Assembly: GCA_016860845.1 (NCBI GenBank) | Contig: BOKF01000036.1 | Span: forward strand, 1-64,000 | Direction: 5' to 3' | Source of the DNA: Chloroflexota bacterium | Lineage (GTDB): Bacteria; Chloroflexota; Anaerolineae; 4572-78; J111 | Length of the DNA stretch: 64,000 nucleotides | Part shown: in pieces, positions 51,979 to 60,736 of the stretch | Layout of the letters: each line of letters begins with the position of its first letter | Numbering within the stretch: position 1 is the stretch's first letter | Program-made: the position numbers and the translations under genes | Notes under the pieces: generated by a model | What the model was told of the DNA's origin: nothing | Seen by the model: only the letters and a program-made list of their open reading frames with translations | The model's database searches: none

Positions 51979-54519
51979 TTACGAAACTCGGGGGATACGG
52001 GCCAACAACTCGCTGACAACTTCATAATTAATCGTGCCCAGGTGTTCGGCGACCTCCTCGGCAGTGATGACCTCATTACCCTGGCGGCCAATCAAAACGA
52101 CTTCATCTCCCTGGCGGACGTTCGGGATGTGGGTAACGTTGATAGCGCATTGATCCATGCTGACCCGGCCCACCAGCGGGGCGCGCTGCCCTTTGACCAG
52201 CACCTCGCCCCAGGTCCGTGGCGCCCGGCGGAAGCCGTCGGCGTAACCAACCGGAATAATCGCGATAGTTTCAGTGTCCTGGGTGTAGTAGGTCGCGCCA
52301 TAGCCGACCGGACTGTTCGGCGGCAGCGTTTTAACCTGGCCAACAGTGGTTTTGAAGGCCAGCGCCGGGCGGAACTCTGGCGGCAGAGACATTACAGCCG
52401 AAGGTGGCAGCCCATAAATACCGATACCGGGCCTGACCATATCAAAACGGGCATCCGGCAAGTTGATCATCCCGGCCGTATTGGCTGCGTGGATCAGCGG
52501 CGGGCGCAGGCCGGCCTCGTCCAGTTCAGCCAGCAGAACCTGAAAGCGGCGCAGTTGTTCGCGGGCGTAGGTCAGGTCAACCTCGTCGGCGGTGCCAAAA
52601 TGGGTGTACATGCCTTCCACTTCCAGGCCGGGCCGGTTAATCGCCTGCAAAAAGGGCAGGACATCTTTGGGCAACAAGCCCAGCCGGCCCATACCGCTGT
52701 CAACTTTTACATGTACACGGGCGATCTGGTTCAGGTCGGCGGCGGCGCGGCTGAAGGCGCGGGCAATTTCCTCGGTAAAGATGGTGGCGCTGACGTTGTT
52801 GGCAATGGCATCGTGGGCCTGCCAGGCGGGCAGGTAACTCATCACCAAAATTGGGGCTTCGATTCCAGCCCGGCGCAGATTCAGAGCCTCCCCCAGCGTC
52901 GCCACGCCAACCCAACTGGCCCCGTTATTCAAGACCGTCCGGGCCACTTTGATCATGCCGTGGCCGTAGGCGTCGGCCTTGAGGACGGCCATGATTTTGG
53001 CCGGCGCCGCAATTTGAGCCAGCAGGCGGACATTATTGGCCACGGCTTCCAGGTTGATTTCGACCCAGGTAGGCCGGGCCGGCTGGCGGGCACGGACCTG
53101 CTCCCAGCCCGGACCCTGCCGGACCAGGTGGCGGCGATCTCGTTCCGGGTGGGCCAGGAGCTTTTGCACCACCCGTTCCAGGCGCACCCCGGCCCCGCCT
53201 TTGACCAGGATGACCGTGTCGGGCGAGAGCAAATCCTGCACGGCGGCGGCGGCGTCGTCGCTGGTAAAGGTGACATGCACGGCATGCTTGCCCAACCCGG
53301 CAGCCAGGGCCGCGGCAGCAATTTGCTGGCCCATATCACCCTGGGTCACCAGGCGCTGGACACGCGTGGCCGCATACCGGCCAATTTGTTGGTGCGCTTC
53401 GCTTTCGATGTCGCCCAGATCGGGCATGTCACCCAGAATCGCCACCTTGTGCGCGCCAGGCAATTCGACCAGAGTATCCAGCGCGGCGGTGACCGCTTCC
53501 GGGCTGGAGTTAAAGCTGTCATCCAGAATGAGCGCGCCGTGTTTGCCGGGGAGCGGATTCAGGCGGCCCGACACACGAGGCAGCTTGGCCAGCGCCTCCA
53601 AAGCTGTTTCCGGCGGCACATCCAGCACCAACCCAACTGCCGCCGCGGCCAGGGCGGCATATATGTGGTGCCGCCCCATCAGGGGAATATGCCCCGGATA
53701 GCTGCGCCCTTCGTACAGTAAGGTGAAGGTCAGCCCATCGGGACGCACCTTCAGGTCAGCGGCCCGCACGTCAGCTCCGCTGGACAGGCCAAAGGTGAGA
53801 ATGCGCGCTTTGGTCCGCGGAACCATCCCGGCGACGCGGGGGTCATCGGCATTGAGGATCGCCGAGCCGGTAAAGGGCAGCGCCTCGATTAAGCGGCCCT
53901 TTTCATTGGCAATGTTGGCCAGCGTGCCCAGGTAGGCTAAATGGGTTTGGTTGATGGCGGTGATCACGCCCAGGTGAGGCTGCGTAATCCGCACCAGTTC
54001 GGCAATTTCGCCAAAACTATCGCAGGCCATTTCCAACACCGCAACTTCGTGGGCTGGGGTTAGCTCACCCAAAGCGATGGGTAAACCATAGCGCCCATTA
54101 TAGCTGCCAAAATTTTTAAAGACGCGATAACGCTTCTGTAAGACAGTGGCAATGGCCTCTTTGGTCGTTGTTTTGCCGCTGGAGCCGGTGACGCCAATAA
54201 CTTTGGGCTGGTATTTTTGGAGAACAGAGGTGGCGTAATCGGTCAGAGCCTGCTGCAAGTCGGGGACGAGAATCGTGGTCACAGGGGGCAGTGAGCCAGG
54301 TAAGGTGGGCGGATATTCACACAACACGCCAGCAGCGCCGCGCTGCACCGCATCGCCGATAAAATCGTGGCCGTCGCCGGTAGCGGTTTTAACGGCCAAA
54401 AAGAGCTGGCCCGGCTCCAGTCGGCGCGAGTCAAAGGCGAAGCTGCTAAACTCAGTCGCCTGAGCCGGGCCGGGCAGCGTTCCGCCGGTAGCCGACAGCA
54501 AATCGTCAAGGTAAATCAC
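51979..54519 (-). CDS. MurF ligase-alanine racemase fusion
   Basis: 846 residues. Residues 1-455 are MurF, which adds D-Ala-D-Ala to UDP-MurNAc-tripeptide: FAFDSRRLEPGQLFLAV, ATP loop GVTGSSGKTTTKEA, NADDPRV, MGRHHIYAALAAAAVG and DDSFNSSPEA. Residues 480-846 are alanine racemase, which supplies the D-Ala: PLP lysine K514 in MAVLKADAYGHG, VHVKVDSGMGRLG, MYTHFGTADE, VRPGIGIYG and catalytic Tyr region GYGATYYTQD with VSMDQCAIN. The same fusion order is known in Bacteroidetes. Linking them couples substrate supply to use. It follows the response-regulator gene by 21 bases and may be its co-transcribed target. Confidence 0.95.
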   Translation of the reverse strand: MIYLDDLLSATGGTLPGPAQATEFSSFAFDSRRLEPGQLFLAVKTATGDGHDFIGDAVQRGAAGVLCEYPPTLPGSLPPVTTILVPDLQQALTDYATSVLQKYQPKVIGVTGSSGKTTTKEAIATVLQKRYRVFKNFGSYNGRYGLPIALGELTPAHEVAVLEMACDSFGEIAELVRITQPHLGVITAINQTHLAYLGTLANIANEKGRLIEALPFTGSAILNADDPRVAGMVPRTKARILTFGLSSGADVRAADLKVRPDGLTFTLLYEGRSYPGHIPLMGRHHIYAALAAAAVGLVLDVPPETALEALAKLPRVSGRLNPLPGKHGALILDDSFNSSPEAVTAALDTLVELPGAHKVAILGDMPDLGDIESEAHQQIGRYAATRVQRLVTQGDMGQQIAAAALAAGLGKHAVHVTFTSDDAAAAVQDLLSPDTVILVKGGAGVRLERVVQKLLAHPERDRRHLVRQGPGWEQVRARQPARPTWVEINLEAVANNVRLLAQIAAPAKIMAVLKADAYGHGMIKVARTVLNNGASWVGVATLGEALNLRRAGIEAPILVMSYLPAWQAHDAIANNVSATIFTEEIARAFSRAAADLNQIARVHVKVDSGMGRLGLLPKDVLPFLQAINRPGLEVEGMYTHFGTADEVDLTYAREQLRRFQVLLAELDEAGLRPPLIHAANTAGMINLPDARFDMVRPGIGIYGLPPSAVMSLPPEFRPALAFKTTVGQVKTLPPNSPVGYGATYYTQDTETIAIIPVGYADGFRRAPRTWGEVLVKGQRAPLVGRVSMDQCAINVTHIPNVRQGDEVVLIGRQGNEVITAEEVAEHLGTINYEVVSELLARIPRVS

Positions 54520-54540
54520 AGTCCATTCTCCTCCGTCAGC

Positions 54541-54924
54541 CTATCGTTCTATTTTCAAAACCTCGACCGCTTTTTCGACAATCTCATCAGGGTCAAACGG
54601 CTTGGTCATATAGATGTCGGCCCCGGCTTCTGCACCTTTTTGTTTGTCATACTCCTGCCCTTTGGCCGTCAACATGACAATATAAATGCCATCCAGTTTA
54701 AGTTCACGCTTGACGGCGTGGCAGACCTCAAAACCATTCATCTTCGGCATCATCACATCCAGAAAAACCAGGCCGGGTTTGTCGGTTTTAATAATCTCCA
54801 GGGCCTCTTCGCCATCTTCGGCAATCAGGATTTCCACCCCTTCATCTTCAAGTTCCTCCAGGGTTTGCTCCATCAAGATACGAATGTGGGCTTCGTCGTC
54901 CACGATGAGGATTTTCTGTTCCAT
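54541..54924 (-). CDS. Single-domain response regulator
   Basis: 127 residues: receiver domain only, with LIVDDEAHI, phospho-acceptor D56 in LVFLDVMMPK, VMLTAKGQ and MTKPFDPDEIV. It is placed after the hybrid kinase (123 bases) and before murF-alr (21 bases) on the same strand. It would receive phosphate from one of the two kinases upstream. Without an output domain it must act through a partner protein. Confidence 0.9.
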   Translation of the reverse strand: MEQKILIVDDEAHIRILMEQTLEELEDEGVEILIAEDGEEALEIIKTDKPGLVFLDVMMPKMNGFEVCHAVKRELKLDGIYIVMLTAKGQEYDKQKGAEAGADIYMTKPFDPDEIVEKAVEVLKIER

Positions 54925-55047
54925 GGTTGGCTCCTAAGAAAATAGTAGACGGTAGACAGTAGACAGGGAAATCAGGCGACTCTGCAACCTTTTCACCCAT
55001 GCCGGCTACAGGCATTCTTGGTGACGTGTTACAGTTCGTGAATACGC

Positions 55048-57564
55048 TTACTCAAAGAGCATAAAAAAGGTGTTCTCCAGCCCTCTTTCAGCCCGCAGCG
55101 TTTGCACCAGATTGTTTTGTTTCGAGAGTAACGAATTGACAATGACGATATTGGGTTTGTCGGTGATGGCTTTTTCAATGCTCTCCTCACTGCTATAAGC
55201 CGGAACCACATGGTAGCCCTGAGCTTTGAGAGCGCCGGTCAGCGCCTCAACCGTGACCGGGTCTTCGTCCACTACGAGCACGCGCTTGCGGGCCGGGCCT
55301 TGCTCTAACAGTTGCCCCACTTCTCGCAGCAGCACTTTGGTATCAAGGGGCTTGGTAAAGTAGCGATCTACCCCCAGGCGGTAGCCCCGGTCCTTATCCT
55401 CGGTGACAGAGACAATAATAATGGGGATGCCCATTGTCTCAGGCGAGGCGCGGAGCATTGCCGCCACCTCAAAGCCGCTCAAACCCGGCATCATCACGTC
55501 CAGCGTAATCAGATCGGGCCGCTGGCTCTTGACCTGCTCCAGGGCCTCCCGGCCATCGGCCGCTTCCTGCACCCGGTATTTTTCAGCCTCCAGTTCCTGC
55601 CGCAGCAAGCGGCGGATATTCTGGTCATCGTCCACCACCAAAATGGTCTTTTGAGTCGTCGAAGGTTCAGGGGTAGCCGCGGCGACATGCATCTTCAACG
55701 GTTCTAAAATGGCCTTCAGGTCAATCACCTGTACCCTGGCTTCGTCTTCGATTTTAGCTTCAGTACCAGCCGGAGTGGAAATGGGCAAAGTGAAGGAGAA
55801 ATTGCTCCCCTGATCCAACTCACTTTCTACCCAGAGACGCCCGCCATGATGCTCGACGATTTGTTTGGAGATAGACAAGCCCAACCCCGTTCCCTTTGGC
55901 TTGTCGGTCAGGGTGTCGCCAACCTGCACAAACTGCTCAAAGACTTTCTTATGATCGTCCGGGGCAATACCGATGCCCGTGTCAATCACACTGACCAAAA
56001 TTCTGTCCTCCATCCGCCGCGCCCGGCATGTAACCGATCCCTGGTTGGTGAATTTGGCCGCATTAGAGATGAGATTGATGACCACCTGGATCAACCGATC
56101 CTGGTCGCCGGTGATTGTCGGCAAACCGGCCTCCACATCTACGACCATCTCCACCGCTTTGGCCGCAAACAGAGCAGAGGTGGCCATGACCGAACGCTCG
56201 ATGATTTCCTGGACAGAGAGGGGCTGCATGTGCCATTCGATCTTGCCCGACTCGATCTTGGCCAGGTCAAGCACATCATTGATCAGCGCGGTCAGCCGGT
56301 CTCCTTCGGAAACAATAATGTCCACATTGGCGCTAACCTGCTCGATGGCGCGCTGCACCTTGCGGTCATCCTGGCTCACCGCGGGCATAATGACATCCAT
56401 CCGTTTTTTGATAATCTTGGCAAAACCGAGCACAGAGGTTAAGGGGGTGCGTAATTCGTGGCTGACGCTGGCCAGGAAGGCGCTCTTGGCCCGGTCGGCA
56501 GCCTCGGCCACCGCCCTGGCTTCCTGCGCCGCTTTGTAGAGACGGGCATTATCCAGGGCAATGGCGGCGAGTTGGGCAAAGCGGTTCAAAAGTTCAACTT
56601 CGACCTCCCCAAAGCCGCGCTCCGGCCCGGTGTCATAGGCAATGCCGAGCACGCCGACCACCTGCGTCCCTGATTTAAGCGGCACCCCCAGAGTTGCCCG
56701 AATATTCGTTTCATCAAAAGTGATCACCCGGCCCGACCAGGTCTCATAATCATTAATCACCAGGGGCTGGCCGCTTTGCCAGATTCGGCCAGATAAACCT
56801 TCACCCAATTTGAGGCGGAGAGGGGGGGTCTGGCTAAAGACGCCAATACCGACCTTTAATTCCAACACGTTTTCTTCCGGCTCAACCAGGTAAATAAAAC
56901 CATGCTCAGCCCCCAACAGTTCTGCCGCCCGGCTGACCACATTCTCAAGCAAATCATTTAAATCAAGACGGCTAATCAAATCCAGGGCGGTATCATGCAA
57001 CGCCGCCAGGTATTTGTTTTGCCGGCTGAGAGCCTCCTGAGCCAGCTTTAGCTCCGTGATATCTCGGCTGATGCCGACCAGGCCAATAATGCGTCCCTGG
57101 TCGTCGGATAAAGGGATAGTCGAAGTAGAAGCCCAGCCCACCTTATTGGCTGATGGGTCAAATACCTGTTCTTCCTGGTTAAGCAATGGCTGGCCAGAGC
57201 GAATGACCTTCTGTTCATCGGCTTGATACTGGGCGGCCAGTTCCGCCGGAAAAAAGTCGAAATCAGTTTTACCGACATACTCCGCCGGGCCGGTTACACC
57301 CAGGCCATGTGCTGTCGCCACATTTCCCAAAATAAAACGATGATCGGTATCCTTGATATACAAGTACTCCGGCAGGTGGTCTATTAGTGCCCGCAAAAGC
57401 TCGCGCTCTTTGGCCAGGGTAGCATAAGCAGGTTTGAGTTGGGCAATTTCCTGCCGGAGTTGTTCATTGGCCTTCACCAAGTCGGCCCCTGACGTTACCC
57501 CCAAATCGGCAGAGGATCGGTCCGACTCACCCGGTTCATGGTTGAGTTGCTGGTGTGTGGTCAT
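55048..57564 (-). CDS. Hybrid histidine kinase with PAS, GAF and two receiver domains
   Basis: 838 residues, soluble. A short coiled start (about 20-50) leads to PAS (about 45-165: YIKDTDHRFILGN, GKTDFDFFPAE), GAF (about 185-335: AEHGFIYLVE, LGVPLKSGTQVVGVLGIA), HisKA with H369 in SVSHELRTPLT, an ATPase domain (INLISNAAKFTNQG, VIDTGIGIAPDD, GTGLGLSISKQIVEHHGG), receiver 1 (LVVDDDQNI, LDVMMPGLSG, FTKPLD) and receiver 2 (LVVDEDPVT). In receiver 2 the phospho-acceptor Asp is Asn (IVIVNSLLSKQ) and the domain ends early at FFMLFE, so it cannot be phosphorylated in the usual way. Start chosen for GGAG ten bases upstream. Confidence 0.9.
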   Translation of the reverse strand: MTTHQQLNHEPGESDRSSADLGVTSGADLVKANEQLRQEIAQLKPAYATLAKERELLRALIDHLPEYLYIKDTDHRFILGNVATAHGLGVTGPAEYVGKTDFDFFPAELAAQYQADEQKVIRSGQPLLNQEEQVFDPSANKVGWASTSTIPLSDDQGRIIGLVGISRDITELKLAQEALSRQNKYLAALHDTALDLISRLDLNDLLENVVSRAAELLGAEHGFIYLVEPEENVLELKVGIGVFSQTPPLRLKLGEGLSGRIWQSGQPLVINDYETWSGRVITFDETNIRATLGVPLKSGTQVVGVLGIAYDTGPERGFGEVEVELLNRFAQLAAIALDNARLYKAAQEARAVAEAADRAKSAFLASVSHELRTPLTSVLGFAKIIKKRMDVIMPAVSQDDRKVQRAIEQVSANVDIIVSEGDRLTALINDVLDLAKIESGKIEWHMQPLSVQEIIERSVMATSALFAAKAVEMVVDVEAGLPTITGDQDRLIQVVINLISNAAKFTNQGSVTCRARRMEDRILVSVIDTGIGIAPDDHKKVFEQFVQVGDTLTDKPKGTGLGLSISKQIVEHHGGRLWVESELDQGSNFSFTLPISTPAGTEAKIEDEARVQVIDLKAILEPLKMHVAAATPEPSTTQKTILVVDDDQNIRRLLRQELEAEKYRVQEAADGREALEQVKSQRPDLITLDVMMPGLSGFEVAAMLRASPETMGIPIIIVSVTEDKDRGYRLGVDRYFTKPLDTKVLLREVGQLLEQGPARKRVLVVDEDPVTVEALTGALKAQGYHVVPAYSSEESIEKAITDKPNIVIVNSLLSKQNNLVQTLRAERGLENTFFMLFE

Positions 57565-57589
57565 AGCTGTTCTTCTCCCTAATGAGTAA

Positions 57590-59266
57590 TTATCCACCCG
57601 GCAAAGAAAAATAAAACAGGCTGCCTTGCCCCACCTGGCTCTCGACACCCACCTGCCCCCCCAACTTTTCTACAATCCGCTGCACGATAGACAGGCCCAG
57701 GCCATGCCCTTTGGCCCTAACCTGGTTGAATTTGGCAAACGGAGTGAACAAATGACTCTGCTCGGCTGGGGTAAGGCCCGCACCATTGTCACGCACCCAA
57801 AAACGGACCATCCCATCCGCTTGCGGTGTTGCCCCCACTTCTAAACGTAGCGGTTGGCCCCCATACTTGATGGCGTTGCTGAGATAATTCGCCCAGATCT
57901 CTTCGACCCACGGTGCATAACCCAGAGCCACCGGCCAGGAGTCGGGCAGGATCAGCTCGGCTCCATATTCCTTGAGCATATAATCCAGCCGCCGCTGCAC
58001 TTCGCCGATGATCTGGCCCATTTCCAGGGGGACGCTCTGTGCCTCTTCTTTACGCACGCTCGCCAGCAAGAGTAACTCATCTATAATATTGCTCATCTTG
58101 CGCCCGGCGCGAGTTATCGTTTGCAGAATATCCGTTAGCTGCTCGGGGGATAGGTCGGACCAATCCTCTTGAAGCACAGAGGTATAACCCAGGAGGTTGG
58201 CCAGCGGCCCCTGCAGGTCATGGGCCACCGTGTGACTAAAGGCGTCCAGTTCCTTATTCCGCACTTCCAATTCCTGGGCATGCTCGCGCAGCGCCGCCTC
58301 GGCTTGCTGCCGTTTGGTAATTTCCTGGGTCAATTCTTTGACTCGCTGGGCCAATTTTTCGTCGGTACGGGCAAACAGTTGAGCATTTTCCAAAGCCAGG
58401 GCCGATTGCATGGCCAAAGCCGTCAGCAGCTTCTCATCACTGGAAGTAAACTCCGGCTGCCCGACCAGCCGTCCCAACAGTATTCCCCCCAACACTCGTT
58501 TGGGTGTCTTCAACGGCGCCCACAAGGCTGAACCGTAAATTGGTTTTCGCTCCGATTCAGTTACATCAGACAAATCGGTGAGAATGACCGGCCGGCCATT
58601 CTCCAAAAGTCCATCAATCTGAGGTTGCATCACCTCAAGCAGCGTCGCCACCTCTTCGGGCGGGCCAAAACTGGCTCTACTCTCCCAATCACCCTTGCCT
58701 GAAGCGGCCGGACGGCGCAGCACAAAAACCCCAACCTCGACCCCGACATCGGCTTGAATGACCCGCTGGCTCTCCTGCAAGACCAGCGGGGGGATCACTT
58801 CGGGGTTCAGCGCCGTCCCAATGGTCTCACCGACCCGGTAGAGCAGGGTCAGTTCGCGGTAACGGTGGAGGGTATCGTCGGCAATCTCTCGTTTTTCCAG
58901 GGCCTGGTTTAGAAGCAACTGGAGGCTGGCCTGGAGGGCTTGCTCGGCGGCCTCCGTCGTTGTCCCTGCCTGACTATACACGACCAGGGCGCCGACCGGT
59001 CGAGGGCCGGCATATAATGGGCAGTGACGCGCTGCGGCAGGGAGATTATCGGGGCGGGAGATCTCGGCCTGTATCCGGGTCAGAACAGCCGGAGGCCAGC
59101 GACCGGCCTGGACAAAAAGGGCGCCATCCAGCTCGAATAGAGCCAGGCCGCACTCTGGCAGGAGGGTTTCAAAGACCGCCAGAAGCGGCGCAGCTTGCCG
59201 TTTCAACAAGCGACGAAGCGACAAAGGTTCTGGATAGGTCATAGTCTCAGGAGTCGAGAGAGACAT
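57590..59266 (-). CDS. GAF-domain histidine kinase
   Basis: 558 residues from the ATG at 59266; the first ATG at 59320 lies upstream of the promoter -10 box and is therefore unlikely. Residues 1-115 are a divergent GAF-like segment (LALFELDGALFVQAG); a coiled linker and a second GAF follow (about 135-310: VGETIGTALNPEVIPPLVLQ, LLTALAMQSALALENAQL), then a coiled coil, HisKA with H349 in HTVAHDLQGPLANL (the bacteriophytochrome-type variant) and an ATPase domain (WANYLSNAIKYGG, VRDNGAGLTPAE, GHGLGLSIVQRIVEKLGG). It is soluble and leads the phosphorelay cluster, with 25 bases to the hybrid kinase. Confidence 0.9.
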   Translation of the reverse strand: MSLSTPETMTYPEPLSLRRLLKRQAAPLLAVFETLLPECGLALFELDGALFVQAGRWPPAVLTRIQAEISRPDNLPAAARHCPLYAGPRPVGALVVYSQAGTTTEAAEQALQASLQLLLNQALEKREIADDTLHRYRELTLLYRVGETIGTALNPEVIPPLVLQESQRVIQADVGVEVGVFVLRRPAASGKGDWESRASFGPPEEVATLLEVMQPQIDGLLENGRPVILTDLSDVTESERKPIYGSALWAPLKTPKRVLGGILLGRLVGQPEFTSSDEKLLTALAMQSALALENAQLFARTDEKLAQRVKELTQEITKRQQAEAALREHAQELEVRNKELDAFSHTVAHDLQGPLANLLGYTSVLQEDWSDLSPEQLTDILQTITRAGRKMSNIIDELLLLASVRKEEAQSVPLEMGQIIGEVQRRLDYMLKEYGAELILPDSWPVALGYAPWVEEIWANYLSNAIKYGGQPLRLEVGATPQADGMVRFWVRDNGAGLTPAEQSHLFTPFAKFNQVRAKGHGLGLSIVQRIVEKLGGQVGVESQVGQGSLFYFSLPGG

Positions 59267-59294
59267 TGATTTTCCGTCATCATTATAGTGAATA

Positions 59295-59322
59295 ATTATA
59301 CTACAATAAAATTGAGGCACAA
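59295..59322 (-). promoter_or_regulatory. Promoter of the kinase cluster
   Basis: On the minus strand TTGTGC (59317-59322), 16 bases, then a perfect TATAAT (59295-59300). It lies about 30 bases before the chosen kinase start and drives the kinase, hybrid kinase and regulator genes. Confidence 0.5.
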
Positions 59323-59423
59323 TGAAACGAGAACGACCGAGAGGACCGGCAAATTCTCAACACCAAAATTTGGCAAGTAGCAGGATGCTTGTACCATGCG
59401 CCTAAACTTTCCGGAGCATAACG

Positions 59424-60155
59424 ATGAACGATTCTTTAAGTCTAGCCCCCATTGCTTTTGTCAAATGCCAATTTAAAGTCAATACCCCGGCTGAAGAGAT
59501 GCGGCTCCACCCGGCCCACATTATTCTCAATACGGAATTTGAGCCGGGGTTGTTGGGCCTGGAAGCCGGTATGGATATTTTGATCCTGTTCTGTTTCCAC
59601 CGCATTCGGGCGGAAGAGATAAAGTTGCAGCTCCACCCGCGCCACAACCCTGAAAACCCGGTGCGCGGAGTTTTTGCCACCCGCAGCCAGTTTCGGCCCA
59701 ACCGGATTGGGGCCACCGTGGCCCGCATCGAGCATGTTGACAGCAATGTACTGACTGTCAGCGGGCTGGATGCGCAGGATGGCGCGCCGGTGTTAGACAT
59801 CAAGCCGTATGAACCTTATTTTGATGCCGATACCCAGAGCCAACAGCTTGAGGTCCGCCAGGTCTCCAGCCTGGTCGAGGCGCGCACCGCCATTGATCTG
59901 ATTGACGCCGAGGTGATCCGCTTGCTGGGCAATCGCGCCGGGTATGTGCGCCAGGTGGTCAATTTTAAGAATACGCCTGAAGATGTGCGCGCTCCGGCTC
60001 GCTACGCCGAGGTTATGCGCCGCCGCCGCGAGCTGGCCGAGGCCAACAGCCTGAATCCCGATGTCATTGAAGGAATGTATAAGCTGCTGGTAGACAATTT
60101 TATTGAGGAAGAAATAGAGTTGCTGCGGGCAAGAGAGAGGAAGCAGGAAAACTGA
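59424..60155 (+). CDS. TrmO-type tRNA methyltransferase fused to chorismate mutase
   Basis: 243 residues. Residues 1-140 are a TsaA/TrmO beta barrel (SLAPIAFVKCQFKV, then GVFATRSQFRPNRIGATVAR and VLDIKPYEPYFD), the family that methylates N6 of threonylcarbamoyl-adenosine 37 in tRNA using SAM. Residues about 150-240 match the AroQ/PchB chorismate mutase helical fold: IDLIDAEVIRLLGNRAGYVR, VRAPARYAEVMRRRREL and IEGMYKLLVDNFIEEEIEL, with the Arg/Lys residues that hold chorismate in place. The join is continuous, without frameshift. The gene precedes a tRNA cluster. Whether both halves are active is not known. Confidence 0.8.
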   Translation: MNDSLSLAPIAFVKCQFKVNTPAEEMRLHPAHIILNTEFEPGLLGLEAGMDILILFCFHRIRAEEIKLQLHPRHNPENPVRGVFATRSQFRPNRIGATVARIEHVDSNVLTVSGLDAQDGAPVLDIKPYEPYFDADTQSQQLEVRQVSSLVEARTAIDLIDAEVIRLLGNRAGYVRQVVNFKNTPEDVRAPARYAEVMRRRRELAEANSLNPDVIEGMYKLLVDNFIEEEIELLRARERKQEN

Positions 60156-60275
60156 GGAGGCTCAAGTTCCCTTGAGTTCCTTGTCTTACAAATTGACTAG
60201 CCAGATAAATTGAGGTAAAATCCCTGCTGTTGTTCGCCAGAGTCACCTGGGCGATGCTGGCGAAGGTTAAAACAA

Positions 60276-60359
<84 letters not shown>

Positions 60360-60373
60360 CTGTTTCAGCTTAA

Positions 60374-60446
60374 GCCGCATTCGTCTAGTGGCCCAGGACG
60401 CCGCCCTCTCAAGGCGGTAACACGGGTTCGAATCCCGTATGCGGCA
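60374..60446 (+). tRNA. tRNA-Glu (CTC)
   Basis: GCCGCAT pairs with ATGCGGC; the anticodon stem CCGCC/GGCGG encloses CTCTCAA with anticodon CTC; the T-arm is CGGGTTCGAATCCCG. 73 bases, no encoded CCA. Confidence 0.95.
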
Positions 60447-60511
60447 TGGAGCATAACCTGTAAAACGTAATCTATTAGGAATTGCGTTTTACGCCTTGCA
60501 GTACGTTTTAT

Positions 60512-60584
60512 GGTGGCTGTAGCTCAATGGTGGAGCACCTGGTTGTGGCCCAGGAGGCTAAGGGTTCGAGCCCCTTCAGCCACC
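60512..60584 (+). tRNA. tRNA-His (GTG)
   Basis: GTGGCTG pairs with CAGCCAC, with an extra G(-1) at 60512 opposite C at 60584, the histidine identity element. The anticodon is GTG in CCTGGTTGTGGCCCAGG, and the T-arm GGGTTCGAGCCCC. Between this and the Glu gene is a GTAAAACGTAAT/ATTGCGTTTTAC inverted repeat. Confidence 0.95.
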
Positions 60585-60590
60585 CACAGT

Positions 60591-60622
60591 AAAGTGTGAC
60601 AGTAAGCGTCACACTTTTTTGT
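60591..60622 (+). terminator. Terminator of the tRNA cluster
   Basis: AAAGTGTGAC and GTCACACTTT form a perfect 10-bp stem with a seven-base loop, followed by TTTGTTTTCC. Confidence 0.85.
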
Positions 60623-60635
60623 TTTCCTTTATGTT

Positions 60636-60732
60636 ACACAGAGTTTCACAGAGGCTACACTGAGAAACACAAAGATAAATTTGTTAATTCTCTGTGAGCC
60701 TCTGTGCTTCTTGGTGTTCTCTGTGTTCCTCC
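60636..60732. repeat. Inverted repeat of CTCTGTG/CACAGAG type
   Basis: ACACAGAGTTTCACAGAGGC (60636-60655) faces GAGCCTCTGTG and TCTCTGTGTTCC (about 60696-60730), giving an imperfect long hairpin downstream of the ABC permease gene. Confidence 0.6.
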
Positions 60733-60736
60733 ACTT

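Noticed and set aside
52042..53721. A 559-codon open frame on the plus strand opposite murF-alr
   Set aside because: It is antisense to an unmistakable fused enzyme gene, has a composition rich in Gly, Gln, His and Arg typical of shadow frames in GC-rich DNA, and shows no domain.
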